Source: Bacteroidetes bacterium HGW-Bacteroidetes-8 (lineage in GTDB: Bacteria; Bacteroidota; Bacteroidia; Bacteroidales; UBA932). Taken from it: a DNA stretch of 64,000 nt. Positions 63,299 through 64,000 of the stretch are shown here, in pieces. The first letter of the stretch is position 1. The number at the start of each line of letters is the position of its first letter. The stretch is taken from the NCBI GenBank assembly GCA_002840895.1, contig PHCZ01000003.1, positions 124,001-188,000 of the forward strand. Direction: 5' to 3'. The notes beneath the pieces are model-generated. The model saw nothing but the letters and a program-made list of their open reading frames with translations. It was not told the origin of the DNA and ran no database searches. A program made the translations under genes and the position numbers.

Positions 63299-64000
63299 CT
63301 ATCTTATTTTTATATCTCTCTTTTTTGCGTTCATCTTGTTATACAAGTCATAAACCAATGGCGTTGCAATAAAGAGTGATGAGTAAGTCCCTATTATTAC
63401 ACCAATGATAAGGGCTACCGAGAATCCGCGGATAACCTCACCACCGAACAGAGCAATAGAGATAAGCACTACAAGGGTTGTTCCTCCTGTGTTAACCGTT
63501 CTTGAGAGGGTGCTGTTTAGTGCATCGTTAATGTTCTCCTTAAGATCGCGCTTTGGATAGAGTGTTCTGTACTCCCTGATCCGGTCAAATATAATCACGG
63601 TGTCATTTATTGAGTAACCGATTATTGTTAGGATCGCCGCAATAAAGGATTGGTCTACATCCAGGCTGAATGGTAGCAGTCCGGTGAATATTGCAAAGAA
63701 GCTCATAACAAATATTGCGTCGTGAGTCAAAGCAACAACCCCTCCTGTTCCCCAGGTCCAGTTACGGAAACGGGATGCGATATAGACAAATATTGCAATC
63801 AGAGCAATAATTACCGCAATAAAGGCATCTCTCTTAATGTCGTCTGCAATTGTAGGCCCAACCTTCTCTGAACTAACTATTCCGTTCGGATTATCTGTTG
63901 TTGCGGTAAACTCCTCAAGAGTAAGTTCGTTCGCAAATAGATCTTTAAGTGCGTTGTAAACTTTGCCGTCAACCAGAGCGTCGGTAGCCTCAGAGTTGTC
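63299..64000 (-). CDS. Protein translocase SecF portion (probably SecDF), 5' end cut by window edge
   Basis: The frame is open from the edge to the stop at 63299 (233 residues). A periplasmic-like part (DALVDGKVYNALKDLFANEL, then VGPTIADDIKRDAFIAVIIAL) leads into the SecF core: GVVALTHDAIFVMSFFAIF, FIAAILTIIGYSINDTVIIFDRIRE and LNSTLSRTVNTGGTTLVVLISIALFGG. These are the D-x-I-V-x-F-D-R-I-R type SecF segments. SecDF uses the proton gradient to drive late steps of Sec export. In Bacteroidota SecD and SecF are commonly fused in one protein, so this is probably the C-terminus of secDF; the join lies outside the window. Confidence 0.9.
   Translation of the reverse strand, partial: DNSEATDALVDGKVYNALKDLFANELTLEEFTATTDNPNGIVSSEKVGPTIADDIKRDAFIAVIIALIAIFVYIASRFRNWTWGTGGVVALTHDAIFVMSFFAIFTGLLPFSLDVDQSFIAAILTIIGYSINDTVIIFDRIREYRTLYPKRDLKENINDALNSTLSRTVNTGGTTLVVLISIALFGGEVIRGFSVALIIGVIIGTYSSLFIATPLVYDLYNKMNAKKRDIKIR

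Overview
The window is a gene-dense, moderately AT-rich stretch of a Bacteroidota chromosome, most likely from an anaerobic Bacteroidales-type bacterium. Family-level evidence for this includes GLPGLI, DUF2723, DUF4271 and DUF2147 proteins, a GldE-like/phosphopantetheinyl transferase pair, a sufB-sufC-sufD set, a SecD/SecF protein translocase, a GH3-family enzyme, and the order DUF4271-hemD-rnpA-yidD. Start sites mostly lack strong Shine-Dalgarno sequences. The Bacteroidota-type -7 promoter box TAnnTTTG recurs in intergenic gaps. A tryptophanase, a cobalamin-dependent ribonucleotide reductase and an ATP-independent thiol peroxidase fit an anaerobic or gut-type lifestyle. The genus cannot be fixed from this sequence alone.

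Layout. 1-2111: a C69 dipeptidase cut by the window edge and a small exported protein, divergent. 2113-9411 (minus): a seven-gene run of S41 processing protease, ComF, diadenylate cyclase CdaA, MutS2, a DUF4878 lipoprotein, GtrA and a PHP phosphatase. 9471-13330 (plus): rdgB, recO, a GH3 enzyme and a LuxE-like enzyme. 13327-16386 (minus): a large DUF2723 membrane protein. 16477-18979 (plus): SUI1, DUF4271, hemD, rnpA, yidD. 18961-20772 (minus): a two-domain aminolipid acyltransferase. 20834-22657 (plus): uvrC. 22605-26205 (minus): a gluzincin/propeller/barrel protein and pnuC. 26326-29952 (plus): a Na/Pi transporter, a phosphodiester glycosidase and a glycosyltransferase. 30001-31082 (minus): tRNA-Gln, a YqaA-like protein and tadA. 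31255-33852 (plus): groES, groEL, bcp. 33893-37771 (minus): S37 peptidase, DUF2156, GldE-like and Sfp-type transferase genes. 37848-41981 (plus): tyrS, rbfA, a lolC/E-type gene and a periplasmic asparaginase. 41968-49843 (minus): sufB, a second pnuC, sufC, sufD, DUF2147, nrdJ, ispE. 49898-50887 (plus): a degenerate ThiL-like gene. 50861-56016 (minus): gpmI, dnaE. 56063-58168 (plus): rnr. 58158-63003 (minus): tryptophanase, GLPGLI and a TonB-receptor-like protein in one unit. 63299-64000 (minus): the SecF part of a Sec translocase, cut by the edge.

Most genes are housekeeping: DNA repair and replication, Fe-S assembly, translation, chaperones and envelope biogenesis. No insertion sequence, prophage, CRISPR array or integrase is visible. 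Spacing is tight: six convergent gene pairs overlap at their 3' ends, and most divergent gaps hold back-to-back -7 boxes. The least explained items are a 129-bp nested inverted-repeat element at 63101-63229, a cell-surface protein fusing a zinc-peptidase-like domain to a propeller and a barrel, the tryptophanase-GLPGLI-outer-membrane operon, a pnuC inside the suf cluster, shortened SufD and GldE-like proteins, and a ThiL homologue lacking its metal and nucleotide motifs. I found no complete, clearly new defence or mobile system.
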